Assembly: GCA_031265445.1 (NCBI GenBank)
Contig: JAISCQ010000083.1
Coordinates: forward strand, 1-47,076
Reading direction: 5' to 3'
Length of the DNA: 47,076 bases
Source of the DNA: Bacteroidales bacterium
Lineage (GTDB): Bacteria > Bacteroidota > Bacteroidia > Bacteroidales > UBA4181
Position 1 is the first letter of the stretch; the number at the start of each line of letters is the position of its first letter. This document shows, one piece after another, positions 1-10,368 of this stretch. The notes beneath the pieces are model-generated. The model was not told the DNA's origin. It saw only the letters and a list, made by a program, of their open reading frames with translations, and made no database searches. The position numbers were made by a program, and so were the translations under genes.

Positions 1-58
<58 letters not shown>

Positions 59-121
59 GCGGGCTGACAGCACGCGCGCGCGCGAAAGTTAGAAAAAACA
101 TTGATAAGAAATACACGATAG

Positions 122-156
122 CCGCATCATTGCATCTGGCAATGGGCGGTTTTTTA
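122..156 (+). terminator. Rho-independent terminator upstream of first susC
   Basis: CCGC and CATTGC on the left pair with GCAATG and GCGG on the right (two-part stem, loop ATCTG), followed directly by a run of six T. On the + strand this looks like the terminator of a gene lying left of the window, or an attenuator in a long susC leader. The distance to the susC start (about 170 bp) leaves room for a separate promoter, though I see no good TAnnTTTG box there. Confidence 0.55.
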
Positions 157-328
157 TTTGCTGCATTCAACAGGAAGAGCCGCAGGCCTGCCTCAAAAGG
201 TCATTTTGTCTATTTATTTATAAAAATGTCCTTGATGATACGTGACAAAATCTTTTGTAAAGCGACAGCCATTGTCCATCCACTGAACTTATATAAAATA
301 AAAGACAGTTATTCTAATAAAAAATAAA

Positions 329-3300
329 ATGAGCAAGGATAAATTATTTGTCAAACATCCGATTTTTAAACCGATTCGGTTTATGGTTATCGGTTTTGCA
401 CTGATACATACGATGTCGATAGCCGGGTCGCTTCCCGAAATTACTTCTTTCGCCGGACAAGGCATTACGATAAGGGGTACGGTTACCGATCATGGCAGTT
501 CTTTACCGGGCGTTAATGTCATCGTTAAAGGAACTGCTACAGGGACTGTAACAGATGTGAACGGGAAGTACGAGATTAATGTTCCCGATGCCCATGCTGT
601 CCTGGTGTTCTCTTTTATGGGCTATACTACCGTTGAAATACCGGTTGGAGAACAGCGCGAGATTGGCGTAGAACTGAGCGAGGATACCAAGAATCTGGAA
701 GAGGTAGTGATCGTCGGTTACGGTACGGCGAAAAAAGTGACCCAGACAGGCGCTGTTTCGTCGGTAAGTACCGAAGAGTTGCTTCGCAGCCCGGTTCCCA
801 ACGTCGGGAATATGCTTATCGGGCAGGTTACCGGCCTGTCTTCCATTCAGACCACCGGCTTGCCCGGAGCCGACGATCCGACAATTCTTGTACGCGGCAT
901 CGGAACGCTTAACGCTGTCAACGCCCGTCCTTTGATGCTGGTGGATGGGGTGGAGCGCAGTTTTTTCCAACTGGATCCTAATGAAATCGAGAGTATTTCC
1001 GTGCTGAAAGATGCTTCGTCAACGGCTGTATTTGGCGTACAGGGCGCTAACGGCGTGATCATTGTGACCACAAAACGCGGTTCGGAAGGCGCGCCGAGAA
1101 TCAACGTGTCTCTTTCAGCCGGAATGCAGGTTCCGCTAAGGGTGCTGGACTTTGTGGACAGCTATGACTTCTGTATCGCATGGAATGAGATGGAGGGGGC
1201 TGATGTTTTTCCTGATGATCTGATGGAAAAGTTCAAAACACAGGAAGATCCTTTACTCTACCCATCCCATAACTGGATAAGGGAGATTATGAAACCTTTC
1301 GCATTACAAACCCAGAACAACATCAATATATCGGGCGGAGGCAACAATATCAAGTACTTCGCATCACTTGGCTATTTTTCACAGGATGGAATGTTTAAAA
1401 AGTTTGACAGCGAATTTCATCAGAATTTTACCTATAACAGATATAATTACCGCACCAACTTTGACATTCAGGCGACCAAAAGTACCAAGCTGAAAGTATC
1501 GATAGGCGGCGTCAGCGGAAACCGTACCGAACCGCGCAATACCGAGAGCCAAAATGCAATAGCAACTTTTCGCAATATATACATGGCAATTCCGTATTCT
1601 GCGGCCGGTATTATCGATGGAAAACTCGTCGTTTCCAACCCCCGCTACGTTACTTCCAATGTAACCAGTCAACAAACCCCATTTTCAAACTGGTATGGCA
1701 GAGGCACCGCCTATACCAACAACAGCGAAATGAATTTCGATCTTGAACTGGAGCAGGAGCTTGACATGATCGTCAGCGGGCTTTCCGCGTCGGTTAAATA
1801 TTCGTACAATAACAGATATACGCACACCAAAAACCGTACATACGCCATATCTTTTTATACGCCCTGGCTGATTGGCCATACGAACAACTGGCAGGATGTT
1901 GACCCCAATGCCGACCCTAATGAAGTGGTACTGGTGACCAACTCGGAAGAATCGATCTGGGGATACAATGAGGGCTTTTCAGGGCAGAGCCGCAGATTCT
2001 ATGTTGAAGGCGCCCTCAATTACAACCGGACGTTTGGCCGTCATCAGGTGACCGGACTTTTCCTCGGTAATATGAAAAAAATATTCTACCAGACCAACAA
2101 CAACTATCCCAACGTTCCATTAGGCTCATTGGGTTTCGTTGGACGCGCAACCTACAATTATTCCCAAAAATACCTTTTTGAATTGAATGTGGGTTACAAC
2201 GGGTCGGAAAACTTTGCAAAAGGGAAACGATTCGGCTTTTTCCCTGCGGTATCTGCCGGATGGGTGTTGTCGGAAGAGAATTTCATGAAAACTGTTCCTT
2301 TTGTTTCATTCTTCAAAATCCGGGCGTCGATCGGTAAGGTGGGTATGGATAATGTCGGGAATAACCGGTTCCTTTATCTTCCCGATGCCTGGAATCCCAA
2401 TGACGGAAACTATCTGTTCGGAACCGGCTTGAATATACAGTCCCTCTCCGGCGCTCATGAAAAGATAATAGGTAATCCGGATGTAACCTGGGAAACCGCC
2501 GTGAAGCAAAATTACGGTATTGATATGAGTTTTTTGAACGGACGTTTAAGCGTCAATGTTGACAGATTCTTCGAAAAGCGCGATAATATCCTTTGGTTGC
2601 GAAGCACCGTTCCTGCTTATGTTTCCGTCAACCTTCCCCGTGGGAACATAGGAAAGGTGGACAACCAGGGCTATGAAATATCCATCAAGTGGAAGAACCG
2701 GCTGGGCAGGAACAGGCAAAACACGTACTGGGCAGGCGGTAACGTTTCCTATTCGCGAAATAAAATTGTCTATATGGACGAAATCATCTACGATTATCCA
2801 TGGCGTCAGGAAACAGGGCATCGTGTGGGTCAAAATTTCGGATATGTGTTCGAAAGGCTTTATCGACCCTCCGATTTTCCCGAAGCATTAAAATATAATG
2901 ACAGACTCAAGCCCGGCGACGCCAAATACACCGATCTGAACGAAGACAATCAAATTGATGCGTCCGATGTGAAAAACACAGGTTATTCGCGCTATCCGGA
3001 TTTTGTTTTCAGTTTCAATGCAGGTTTTTCATATAAGGGATTTGACGTGTCGATGCTGTGGCAGGCGGCAACCCATGTATCAAAGAACCTTTCGGGATAT
3101 TACCGTATGCCGTTCAATACAACGGCCAACCGTAATCTGATGCTTTATCAGTATGAAAATCGTTATGTCAGCGAATCGCTTACCCCGGATGCTACTTTTC
3201 CCCGTTTCCATAAGGAAACAAGGAATTGGAACTACGATCAGACCGTTACCAACTCATTCTGGGTAAAAGACGCTTCTTATCTGCGTCTTAAAAATGCTGA

Positions 3301-3487
3301 AATAGGATATAGAATATCTCCGGATTTTCTTCAAAAGACAGGGATCAAAAATTTCCGCATATTCCTGAACGGAACCAACCTTTTAACTTTCGACAATTTG
3401 ATATTCATTGATCCGGAGGAGACAGGAACCGATACGGATTATCCCAATCTGGCGATCATCAATCTGGGTATCAACTTTACCTTTTAA
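329..3487 (+). CDS. SusC-family TonB-dependent outer-membrane transporter (pair 1)
   Basis: This protein of 1052 residues is predicted to be an outer-membrane beta-barrel that imports oligosaccharides or other large nutrients with a SusD lid, energised by TonB. After an N-terminal export segment (about residues 15-45) there is a carboxypeptidase-regulatory-like domain (ITIRGTVTDHGSSLPGVNVI, about 46-125). A TonB-box-like stretch VVIVGYGT follows, then a plug with the typical VLVDGVE-like and ISVLKDASSTAVFGVQGANG motifs, and a long barrel ending in phenylalanine (INFTF). Length is normal for the family. The ATG at 329 comes shortly after an AT-rich leader. The SusD partner starts 37 bp downstream, so the two should be co-transcribed. 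The substrate cannot be told from the sequence. Confidence 0.95.
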   Translation: MSKDKLFVKHPIFKPIRFMVIGFALIHTMSIAGSLPEITSFAGQGITIRGTVTDHGSSLPGVNVIVKGTATGTVTDVNGKYEINVPDAHAVLVFSFMGYTTVEIPVGEQREIGVELSEDTKNLEEVVIVGYGTAKKVTQTGAVSSVSTEELLRSPVPNVGNMLIGQVTGLSSIQTTGLPGADDPTILVRGIGTLNAVNARPLMLVDGVERSFFQLDPNEIESISVLKDASSTAVFGVQGANGVIIVTTKRGSEGAPRINVSLSAGMQVPLRVLDFVDSYDFCIAWNEMEGADVFPDDLMEKFKTQEDPLLYPSHNWIREIMKPFALQTQNNINISGGGNNIKYFASLGYFSQDGMFKKFDSEFHQNFTYNRYNYRTNFDIQATKSTKLKVSIGGVSGNRTEPRNTESQNAIATFRNIYMAIPYSAAGIIDGKLVVSNPRYVTSNVTSQQTPFSNWYGRGTAYTNNSEMNFDLELEQELDMIVSGLSASVKYSYNNRYTHTKNRTYAISFYTPWLIGHTNNWQDVDPNADPNEVVLVTNSEESIWGYNEGFSGQSRRFYVEGALNYNRTFGRHQVTGLFLGNMKKIFYQTNNNYPNVPLGSLGFVGRATYNYSQKYLFELNVGYNGSENFAKGKRFGFFPAVSAGWVLSEENFMKTVPFVSFFKIRASIGKVGMDNVGNNRFLYLPDAWNPNDGNYLFGTGLNIQSLSGAHEKIIGNPDVTWETAVKQNYGIDMSFLNGRLSVNVDRFFEKRDNILWLRSTVPAYVSVNLPRGNIGKVDNQGYEISIKWKNRLGRNRQNTYWAGGNVSYSRNKIVYMDEIIYDYPWRQETGHRVGQNFGYVFERLYRPSDFPEALKYNDRLKPGDAKYTDLNEDNQIDASDVKNTGYSRYPDFVFSFNAGFSYKGFDVSMLWQAATHVSKNLSGYYRMPFNTTANRNLMLYQYENRYVSESLTPDATFPRFHKETRNWNYDQTVTNSFWVKDASYLRLKNAEIGYRISPDFLQKTGIKNFRIFLNGTNLLTFDNLIFIDPEETGTDTDYPNLAIINLGINFTF

Positions 3488-3524
3488 CCGATTAATACAT
3501 ACATTAATTTCAATCAGAACGAAG

Positions 3525-5597
3525 ATGAAAAAGACAGTTTTCCTGATGACAGTTTCTTTTCTTTCATTTCATTTGATGTCATGCAGTGATTTTTTGAATG
3601 ATTTTCTTGAAAAGCCTCCGACAGAAGATATTACAATCGATGACACTTTTAACAGCCGTGAACTGGCAACCAAAGCGCTGGTGATGTGTTACATCAACCT
3701 GCCGTTCGGACTTCCCCCAAGTACTGCGAATCCTACATCGGCAACCATCAATCTGGAAGTACAGAAACCACGTCTGGGTGTAGGAAGGGGCGTACTTGAC
3801 CAGCTTACCGACCTGAACACCAGTGTGTGGACCGCAGTAAACGGCCCGACCGATTTTTATTATCCCGGCTTGTATAACGCTTCACTGGAAGAAGAAACTC
3901 CCGGAGTTGTCAAATACCATTTCAGGTATCAGATGCAATGGCAGGCTATCCGCCGCTGCTGGACCATCATTGAGAATATAGACAGGGTACCCGATATGGA
4001 GGAGGAAGAAAAGGAGCAGTATAAGGCAGAAGCCTCTACGATCATTGCTATTCACTATGTGGACATGCTCAGGCATTTTGGCGGGGTACCTAAAGTGGAT
4101 CATGTATATGGCGCTGATGAAGACCTTCACACAAGTAGAATGACCATTCGTGAAATGATCGACTGGATCGCCGGCCTTATTGATGCGACATACGACAAAC
4201 TTCCGCACAGATATGCCGATCCGAACGAATACGGGCGTATCACCCGTCTGGGCGCTCTGGCCGTGAAAGCGCGCATGTTGCATTTTGCGGCAAGTCCGCT
4301 GTTCAATGATGAGGCACCATATCTCTCCGGCGAGGCCAGCGATGCAAATTACACATGGTTAGGCGGAAAAGACAGGGAGCTTTGGAAAGAGGCAAGGGAT
4401 GCAGCCGAGCAGGTGATTACCGAAGCGCTGGCCAACGGCTACGGGCTTGTACAGCCGGCAACCCCGAATATAACCGGTTACCGGGCAGCCTACAGGAAGG
4501 CTTACCATGAACCCGACAACAACGAGTCGCTGCTCATTACACGTTTGCCGGATTTTCCGGTATACCAGGGACCGTTCCAGCAGCAGCAGTTTTTGGCAAT
4601 ATTCCAATACGGTTCATTCAATCCGACACAGAATTGGGCGGATATGTTCCCCATGACGAACGGATACGACATCGACCCTTCCATGCCCAATTATCATGCT
4701 TCCAACGGATATGACAATCAACTGCCCAACAAAGATCGCGATCCCCGTTACTACGAGTCGGTCGTTACCAACAACGACGAGTGGGGCATATTAAGTCCGG
4801 GAGTAGCAAGAATGTGGCACGGCGGCGCGGAAAAACTCCTCAACCGCTATTGTTACCACGGTATAGCCACCCGTAAATTCCATTTGGGAGGAGGCAGCGG
4901 AGGATTGACGGCAACAGGTTTACCATTGGTTTGGCCGTATGTAAGGCTCGCAGAAATATATTTAAACTATGCCGAAGCTGCCAACCAGTATGAGGGTTCT
5001 CCTTCATCGCTTGCCCTGCAAAGGGTGAATGACGTGCGGGCCAGAGTAGGGCTGCCCGGCCTTCCTGCGAACATGAGCAGGGATGATTTTCATCAGGCTG
5101 TACTGAAAGAACGCTGTTGCGAACTGGGTTTTGAAGAAATTCGCTGGTACGATCTCATCCGGTGGAAAATGGAAGACCGGTTTAAGGTGACGCTGCGTGG
5201 ATTAAAAAGCTGGTTATGGGTTGACAGGGCGCAAATTTCCGGAGGATACAGTTTAGACGGAGTACCGGAAGGGACACGCGACAATGCTTACGGTGCGGCT
5301 ATTCCCGGACTGGTGAATGACGACGCGCCCGTATGGCTCACAGGCGACGGGATTATCGGCAATGCCGGTACTGTTTACGTGAGATTGCCGGCAACAGCAA
5401 TCCCAAACGACCCGAGACCGACGGCAAATACCAATTACGACCCGGGCAGGCATATCATCACATATCATTACTACAATTTCCCCGAAACGGAAATAAGGGC
5501 ATGGGCTGTCAATTTTTCGCCCAAATGGTATCTGAGCGCTTTCCCCATTGGCGAGGTAAATAAAAACTATGGACTGGTGCAGAATCCGGGATGGTAA
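3525..5597 (+). CDS. SusD/RagB-family surface glycan-binding lipoprotein (pair 1)
   Basis: The ATG at 3525 gives a 690-residue lipoprotein with a signal peptide and lipobox ending at Cys20 (HLMSC). The open frame extends upstream into susC, but only this start leaves an export signal at the N-terminus. SusD proteins cap the SusC barrel and bind the substrate outside the cell. Family signs are an N-terminal helical repeat region (about 60-330) with the AEASTIIAIHYVDMLRHFGG segment, and the C-terminal block PYVRLAEIYLNYAEAANQ followed by RVNDVRARVGLPGL and ERCCELGFEEIRWYDLIRWK. At 690 residues it is longer than most SusD proteins (about 500-600); the extra length lies partly in the last 130 residues after the conserved RWK block. 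Confidence 0.93.
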   Translation: MKKTVFLMTVSFLSFHLMSCSDFLNDFLEKPPTEDITIDDTFNSRELATKALVMCYINLPFGLPPSTANPTSATINLEVQKPRLGVGRGVLDQLTDLNTSVWTAVNGPTDFYYPGLYNASLEEETPGVVKYHFRYQMQWQAIRRCWTIIENIDRVPDMEEEEKEQYKAEASTIIAIHYVDMLRHFGGVPKVDHVYGADEDLHTSRMTIREMIDWIAGLIDATYDKLPHRYADPNEYGRITRLGALAVKARMLHFAASPLFNDEAPYLSGEASDANYTWLGGKDRELWKEARDAAEQVITEALANGYGLVQPATPNITGYRAAYRKAYHEPDNNESLLITRLPDFPVYQGPFQQQQFLAIFQYGSFNPTQNWADMFPMTNGYDIDPSMPNYHASNGYDNQLPNKDRDPRYYESVVTNNDEWGILSPGVARMWHGGAEKLLNRYCYHGIATRKFHLGGGSGGLTATGLPLVWPYVRLAEIYLNYAEAANQYEGSPSSLALQRVNDVRARVGLPGLPANMSRDDFHQAVLKERCCELGFEEIRWYDLIRWKMEDRFKVTLRGLKSWLWVDRAQISGGYSLDGVPEGTRDNAYGAAIPGLVNDDAPVWLTGDGIIGNAGTVYVRLPATAIPNDPRPTANTNYDPGRHIITYHYYNFPETEIRAWAVNFSPKWYLSAFPIGEVNKNYGLVQNPGW

Positions 5598-5617
5598 AAA
5601 CTAAGAAAAATACACTG

Positions 5618-8600
5618 ATGAAAAAGATATATATTGCAGTTATATTGGCGCTGATTTGCTTCATGTCGTCGTTTGCCCAGGAGAAACAGCTTGTAACGGG
5701 AAAGGTGGTTACCGGAGACAACAAGCCTGTGGCCGGAGTAATGGTGAAATCACTCACAAATCCGCTCCTTTCGGTCATGACGGGAGACGACGGTTTGTTT
5801 ACTTTCGGAGTATCGGATCACGAAGCCCTTGAGCTGACGTTAAACAATACGGACAAAATGGTTGTTGTTCCGGATCAGCAGGAAATAACCATCGTTATCA
5901 ATCCGCAAACGAAGATGATTGACTATGGTTTCGGGATACGCCGCAGTCAGCGCGAATCGACCGCTTCCGTCAGCAGCGTGGATTTCAATACGCTCGATCA
6001 GTCGGGCGCCATCAATCCCGCGAACGCTCTTTACGGACGCCTGTTGGGTTTGTCCGTTATACAAAACGGGGGTAGCCCCTGGGCCGGCGGTTCGCCATCT
6101 TTCTATATACGCGGAAGAGGCACTTACCAGACATCCGCGCCGGCAGTCATGATCGACGGCGTGGTAAGACCGCTGGTCGCCTTATCGATAGAGGAAATAG
6201 AAAGCGTGTCGGTGCTGAAAGACGCAGCAACACTGGCTCTTTACGGACAGTTCGGCGCCAACGGCGTCCTCAACATCACCACCAAACGCGGCAAATTCAA
6301 TGTGCCGGGAGAGGTAAAAGCAAGCTACCAGTACGGGCCTGCATTTCCGGTAAAACTCCCCAAAATGGTTGATGGCGTGGGATATGCCGGCGCTATTAAC
6401 GAAGCGATGCGTAATGACGGACTTCCCGACGTCAAGTATTCCGAATGGGATATTAAAGATATCGAAGAAGGAAATTACCCATACCTGCTTCCCAATGTGG
6501 ATTGGTTCAAGGAAGCGTTGCGTTCCCATGGTTACCGGCAGATGGCAGCCGTTTCATTCCGGGGCGGGAGCAGCAATATGGCTTATTTCGCCAACCTCAA
6601 TTACAGCAACGAACAGGGCCTTTTTAAACCGGTGGATCAAAATGATGGTTATGACAACCAACTGAAAAGAAACATGCTGAGTGTATCAACCAATTTTGAC
6701 GTCAAAATAAGCAAAAGCACAGACCTTTTCCTGAACATGTATGCCAATATAGCGGAATTTCAAAGAGCCGGGGTCGATCACGGCACCCTTTTTTCCTACC
6801 TTTACAGATTACCGCCTACTGCTTTTCCCGTAAGAACGGAAGACGGCGCCTGGGGTGGGAATCCGCTCTATACGGATGACGCCGGCCGCAGCATCAATCC
6901 TGTCGCCCAGATAGCCAACAGAGGGTTCGGTAAAAATCATCAGCGACGGCTTGGCATCGACGGAACGATCAAACAGGATTTGAGCAGCCTGTTGAAAGGC
7001 CTGTCGGCGGACGTCCGCGTCGGGATCGACAACTATGCAGAGTTCCTTGATACAAAGTTTATTCCCAACTTCCCATATACGGTATCATCATTTGTACGGG
7101 ATCCGCAAACCAATTTAATCCCCGACGACAATATCACCTACAGTATTTTGGGCTCTGAAGCCTACATGTCTTTAGGCCGTACCTTTAACGGTCAGAGCAG
7201 GCATGGTTTTATACACGGCAAAGTCAATTACGAAAAGGCGTGGAGTCGCAATGTCATATCCGGATCGGTGGGTTTTGCCCAGGAAAAAACTGTTGGCAAC
7301 GGACAGTACAACACTTTGTTGCAACAGGGTATGATGGGGCAGGCGCACTATGTTTACCGTCAAAAGTATATCGCCGACCTGGCGATGTCGTACAGCGGGA
7401 CAAACTATCTGGAGAAAAACAACCGTTTTCACTTCTATCCGGCAGTTTCGGCAGCCTGGATCATGTCCGATGAGGACTTTCTTAAAGACCATGCAACGGT
7501 CGATTTTCTTAAACTGCGCGGTTCGTTCGGCTATTCCGGCAACGGCAATATTGAACAGAACCTCTTTGTACAGGGATTTACTTCGGGGGGACAGTATTTT
7601 TTCATGAATGCCAACACGGGTTCCGCCGGCCGGATGGAAGGACGCATGGCAACCACGGATCTTTCCCCGGAACTTTCGCGTACCGTCAATTTTGGAGGGG
7701 AGTACTCGTTATGGAACAAACTGTCGGGTTCTATTGATTTTTTCCATTCCCACCGCACCAAAATCCTTGCAGACGGCGCCAATACCGCGTCCGACGTATT
7801 GGGCATAACAGCGCCTTACATATGTACGGGAATCGTGAACAGTCACGGATTCGAGGCCGGCATCAACTGGATGGACAAGAGGGGCGATTTCACGTATCTG
7901 CTCGGCGGACAGTTCTCTTATGTGCGTACCAAAATCGTCAATATGGAAGAAGCTTATAAACAGTACGAATACATGCGCAATACCGGAAAACGGGTCGGCG
8001 AGCTGTTCGGACTGGAAACGCTGGGTTACTTCCGCGATACGGAAGATATAGATACCTCGCTTCCGCAAAGTTGGGGCGCCCTTCGTCCGGGAGACGTCAA
8101 ATACAAAGACCAGAACAGCGATAACATTATTGACGCCAACGACGTTGTAGCGCTTGCTTCACCATCCGGATACCCGGGAATGTACTTTTCGCTGGCTATT
8201 TCTTTAGATTGGAAAGGCTTGGGCTTCAATGCCCTGTTTCAGGGTGCAGCCGACTATGGCGTCAATCTCAACACAAGCGGCACTTACCGGGGACTGATTG
8301 ATAATTACACGATATCGCAGTTCATGTACGACAACAGCTGGAGCAGCGAAAGAAATACATCCAACCGTTATCCGCGCCTTACCTCGCAAACAAATCCCAA
8401 CAACAACCGCAATAATGACGTTTGGATTGTGGACAATTCTTTTGTCAAGCTGCGCAGCCTGGAAGTATACTATCTTTTACCGCAAAAATTGCTCTCCAGA
8501 ATATCACTCGACAGCGCCAAACTGTCGCTCAAATGCAGCGACGTATTTTCTATCGACAAACTGGATATTTCCGATCCCGAATTTATCGGGGCGAATTATC

Positions 8601-8644
8601 CATTGCTGTCTACCTGTATACTTGGCCTTACATTCACTTTCTAA
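5618..8644 (+). CDS. SusC-family TonB-dependent outer-membrane transporter (pair 2)
   Basis: This is a predicted transporter of 1008 residues. I chose the ATG at 5618 because it starts a clean signal peptide (MKKIYIAVILALICFMSSFA then Q). The in-frame ATG at 5591 overlaps the SusD stop and only adds nine residues. A short carboxypeptidase-like domain (TGKVVTGDNKPVAGVMVKS) is followed by a divergent TonB-box region (IDYGFGIRRSQREST) and by a plug with PAVMIDGVVRPL and ESVSVLKDAATLALYGQFGA. The barrel ends LGLTFTF. It shares family architecture with the first transporter but little close identity, so the locus carries two distinct uptake pairs rather than a recent duplication. The SusD partner starts 12 bp after its stop. 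Confidence 0.94.
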   Translation: MKKIYIAVILALICFMSSFAQEKQLVTGKVVTGDNKPVAGVMVKSLTNPLLSVMTGDDGLFTFGVSDHEALELTLNNTDKMVVVPDQQEITIVINPQTKMIDYGFGIRRSQRESTASVSSVDFNTLDQSGAINPANALYGRLLGLSVIQNGGSPWAGGSPSFYIRGRGTYQTSAPAVMIDGVVRPLVALSIEEIESVSVLKDAATLALYGQFGANGVLNITTKRGKFNVPGEVKASYQYGPAFPVKLPKMVDGVGYAGAINEAMRNDGLPDVKYSEWDIKDIEEGNYPYLLPNVDWFKEALRSHGYRQMAAVSFRGGSSNMAYFANLNYSNEQGLFKPVDQNDGYDNQLKRNMLSVSTNFDVKISKSTDLFLNMYANIAEFQRAGVDHGTLFSYLYRLPPTAFPVRTEDGAWGGNPLYTDDAGRSINPVAQIANRGFGKNHQRRLGIDGTIKQDLSSLLKGLSADVRVGIDNYAEFLDTKFIPNFPYTVSSFVRDPQTNLIPDDNITYSILGSEAYMSLGRTFNGQSRHGFIHGKVNYEKAWSRNVISGSVGFAQEKTVGNGQYNTLLQQGMMGQAHYVYRQKYIADLAMSYSGTNYLEKNNRFHFYPAVSAAWIMSDEDFLKDHATVDFLKLRGSFGYSGNGNIEQNLFVQGFTSGGQYFFMNANTGSAGRMEGRMATTDLSPELSRTVNFGGEYSLWNKLSGSIDFFHSHRTKILADGANTASDVLGITAPYICTGIVNSHGFEAGINWMDKRGDFTYLLGGQFSYVRTKIVNMEEAYKQYEYMRNTGKRVGELFGLETLGYFRDTEDIDTSLPQSWGALRPGDVKYKDQNSDNIIDANDVVALASPSGYPGMYFSLAISLDWKGLGFNALFQGAADYGVNLNTSGTYRGLIDNYTISQFMYDNSWSSERNTSNRYPRLTSQTNPNNNRNNDVWIVDNSFVKLRSLEVYYLLPQKLLSRISLDSAKLSLKCSDVFSIDKLDISDPEFIGANYPLLSTCILGLTFTF

Positions 8645-8656
8645 ATCAATAATCAA

Positions 8657-10348
8657 ATGAAGATAAAGTGTTTTTTACCGGTTTCGCTTTTAGCGCTTGT
8701 TTTAAGCGGATGTGAATTTTTAGATTATACCGAACAGTCGTTTACCGAGAAAGAGAGCGTATTCTCGAATTACGACAGAACGTCCGCCTTTCTTACGGCA
8801 ACTTACAATTCGCTGCGGGCCGGTTTTTCGGATGTGGGCAGCGCCATGCTCGAATCGGCGACCGACAATGCGGCTTATGCATGGGATGATACCAATATTC
8901 AGAATTTCTACAACGGTATCTGGAGTCCTGTCAGTACGGTTGATGCGCAGTGGTCGGCATGTTACGCCGGTATACGCAGGGCGAACATGTTTTTGGAAAA
9001 TGCCGTCGACGGGGTTTTGGAAGAGCATCAATGGACAGGAGACGCTTATCAGGTCAAACTGAAAAAATGGAAGTACTATCGTTATGAGGCGAGATTCCTC
9101 CGCGCTTTTTTCCATTTCGAACTTGCCAAACGCTATGGCGGTATACCGGTGGTAACAAAATCCCTCACGCTCGAAGAAGCAAACAGTTCCACGAGAGAAC
9201 CGTTCGAAAACGTCATCGGGTGGATCGCGCAGGAATGTACCGACATTGCGCCCAACCTGCCCGATTCCTATACGGACAACTCCGTTACGCCCGAAATGGA
9301 AACAGGACGCGTTACCAAAGGTGCGGCGCTTGCGCTTAAAGCACGCGCGTTGCTCTATCTGGCAAGCCCGCTCCACAATCCGGCAACGGCATCCGATCAT
9401 CGGCAGAAATGGGAAAATGCGGCAACGGCTGCGCACGACCTCATCGCTTTGAACCTGTACGGCAATACGCTGCCGGCATGGGGAAGCGTATTTAACGTTT
9501 GGCGCGCCGCCAACACCGAATTGATAATGGAGCGCCGCCAGTCGAACAGCCGCACATTCGAGGAGGCCAATACGTCCATCGGTTTCGAGGGAGGCAATTC
9601 GGGTAATTGTCCCACGCAAAATCTCGTGGACGCATTTGAAATGAAATCAACGGGAAAAGGAATACTCGAACAGGGCAGCGGATACGATCCCGACAATCCT
9701 TATTCCGACAGGGATCCGCGTCTCGGCATGACCGTCCTGCACCATGAATCAATGTGGAAAGGACGCGCCATGGACATATCCCTCAATGGTACAGACGGGA
9801 AACCCAAAGTCCGTGCATCTCCTACCGGATATTATCTGAAAAAATATCTGGTTGAAAATACGGTCATCAATCCGCCCAACCAGACGCAAACGGAACATTG
9901 CTGGATATTTTTCCGTTATACGGAGGTGCTGTTGAATTATGCGGAGGCAATGAACGAGGCATACGGGCCGAACAGCACTAATGGAGGAGAATATACGCTT
10001 ACGGCGCTGGAGGCCGTCAATTATGTCCGCCAAAGGACGGGGGTTGATATGCCTGTATATCCGGATGGCATCAGCCAAAATGATTTCCGTGATAAAATCC
10101 GCAATGAACGCCGGGTAGAGCTGGCTTTCGAAGGGCATCGCACATGGGATCTGCGCCGGTGGAAACAGGGCGATCTGACACGTGAAATCAGGGGGATGGA
10201 GATTGTCCGGCAGGAAGGCGTAACGGTCTATACCCCGGTAACGGTACAGAACCGGATATGGGAAGACAAAATGTATTTCTATCCTGTACCGCAGACGGAA
10301 ATTTACAATACCAAAGGCGAACTTGCCCAAAATCCGAACTGGAATTAA
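8657..10348 (+). CDS. SusD/RagB-family surface glycan-binding lipoprotein (pair 2)
   Basis: A 563-residue lipoprotein with lipobox LVLSGC at Cys19, normal length for SusD. Family blocks include KYYRYEARFLRAFFHFELAK (helical repeat region), a middle block RVTKGAALALKARALLYLAS, and the C-terminal FFRYTEVLLNYAEAMNEAYG followed by NERRVELAFEGHRTWDLRRW, all characteristic of RagB/SusD. It ends with the usual QNPNWN-type tail. It follows its SusC by 12 bp, and its TAA overlaps the first possible ATG of the next gene (TAATG), so the group is an operon. Confidence 0.95.
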   Translation: MKIKCFLPVSLLALVLSGCEFLDYTEQSFTEKESVFSNYDRTSAFLTATYNSLRAGFSDVGSAMLESATDNAAYAWDDTNIQNFYNGIWSPVSTVDAQWSACYAGIRRANMFLENAVDGVLEEHQWTGDAYQVKLKKWKYYRYEARFLRAFFHFELAKRYGGIPVVTKSLTLEEANSSTREPFENVIGWIAQECTDIAPNLPDSYTDNSVTPEMETGRVTKGAALALKARALLYLASPLHNPATASDHRQKWENAATAAHDLIALNLYGNTLPAWGSVFNVWRAANTELIMERRQSNSRTFEEANTSIGFEGGNSGNCPTQNLVDAFEMKSTGKGILEQGSGYDPDNPYSDRDPRLGMTVLHHESMWKGRAMDISLNGTDGKPKVRASPTGYYLKKYLVENTVINPPNQTQTEHCWIFFRYTEVLLNYAEAMNEAYGPNSTNGGEYTLTALEAVNYVRQRTGVDMPVYPDGISQNDFRDKIRNERRVELAFEGHRTWDLRRWKQGDLTREIRGMEIVRQEGVTVYTPVTVQNRIWEDKMYFYPVPQTEIYNTKGELAQNPNWN

Positions 10349-10368
10349 TGAATGAAAAATTGAATGAT

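Noticed and set aside
130-327. 65-residue open frame before susC
   Set aside because: It begins within the terminator hairpin, has no family or ribosome site, and ends one base before the susC start.
8720-9619. 299-residue open frame on the minus strand inside susD
   Set aside because: Antisense shadow of a clear SusD gene; cysteine/arginine-rich low-sense sequence without motifs.
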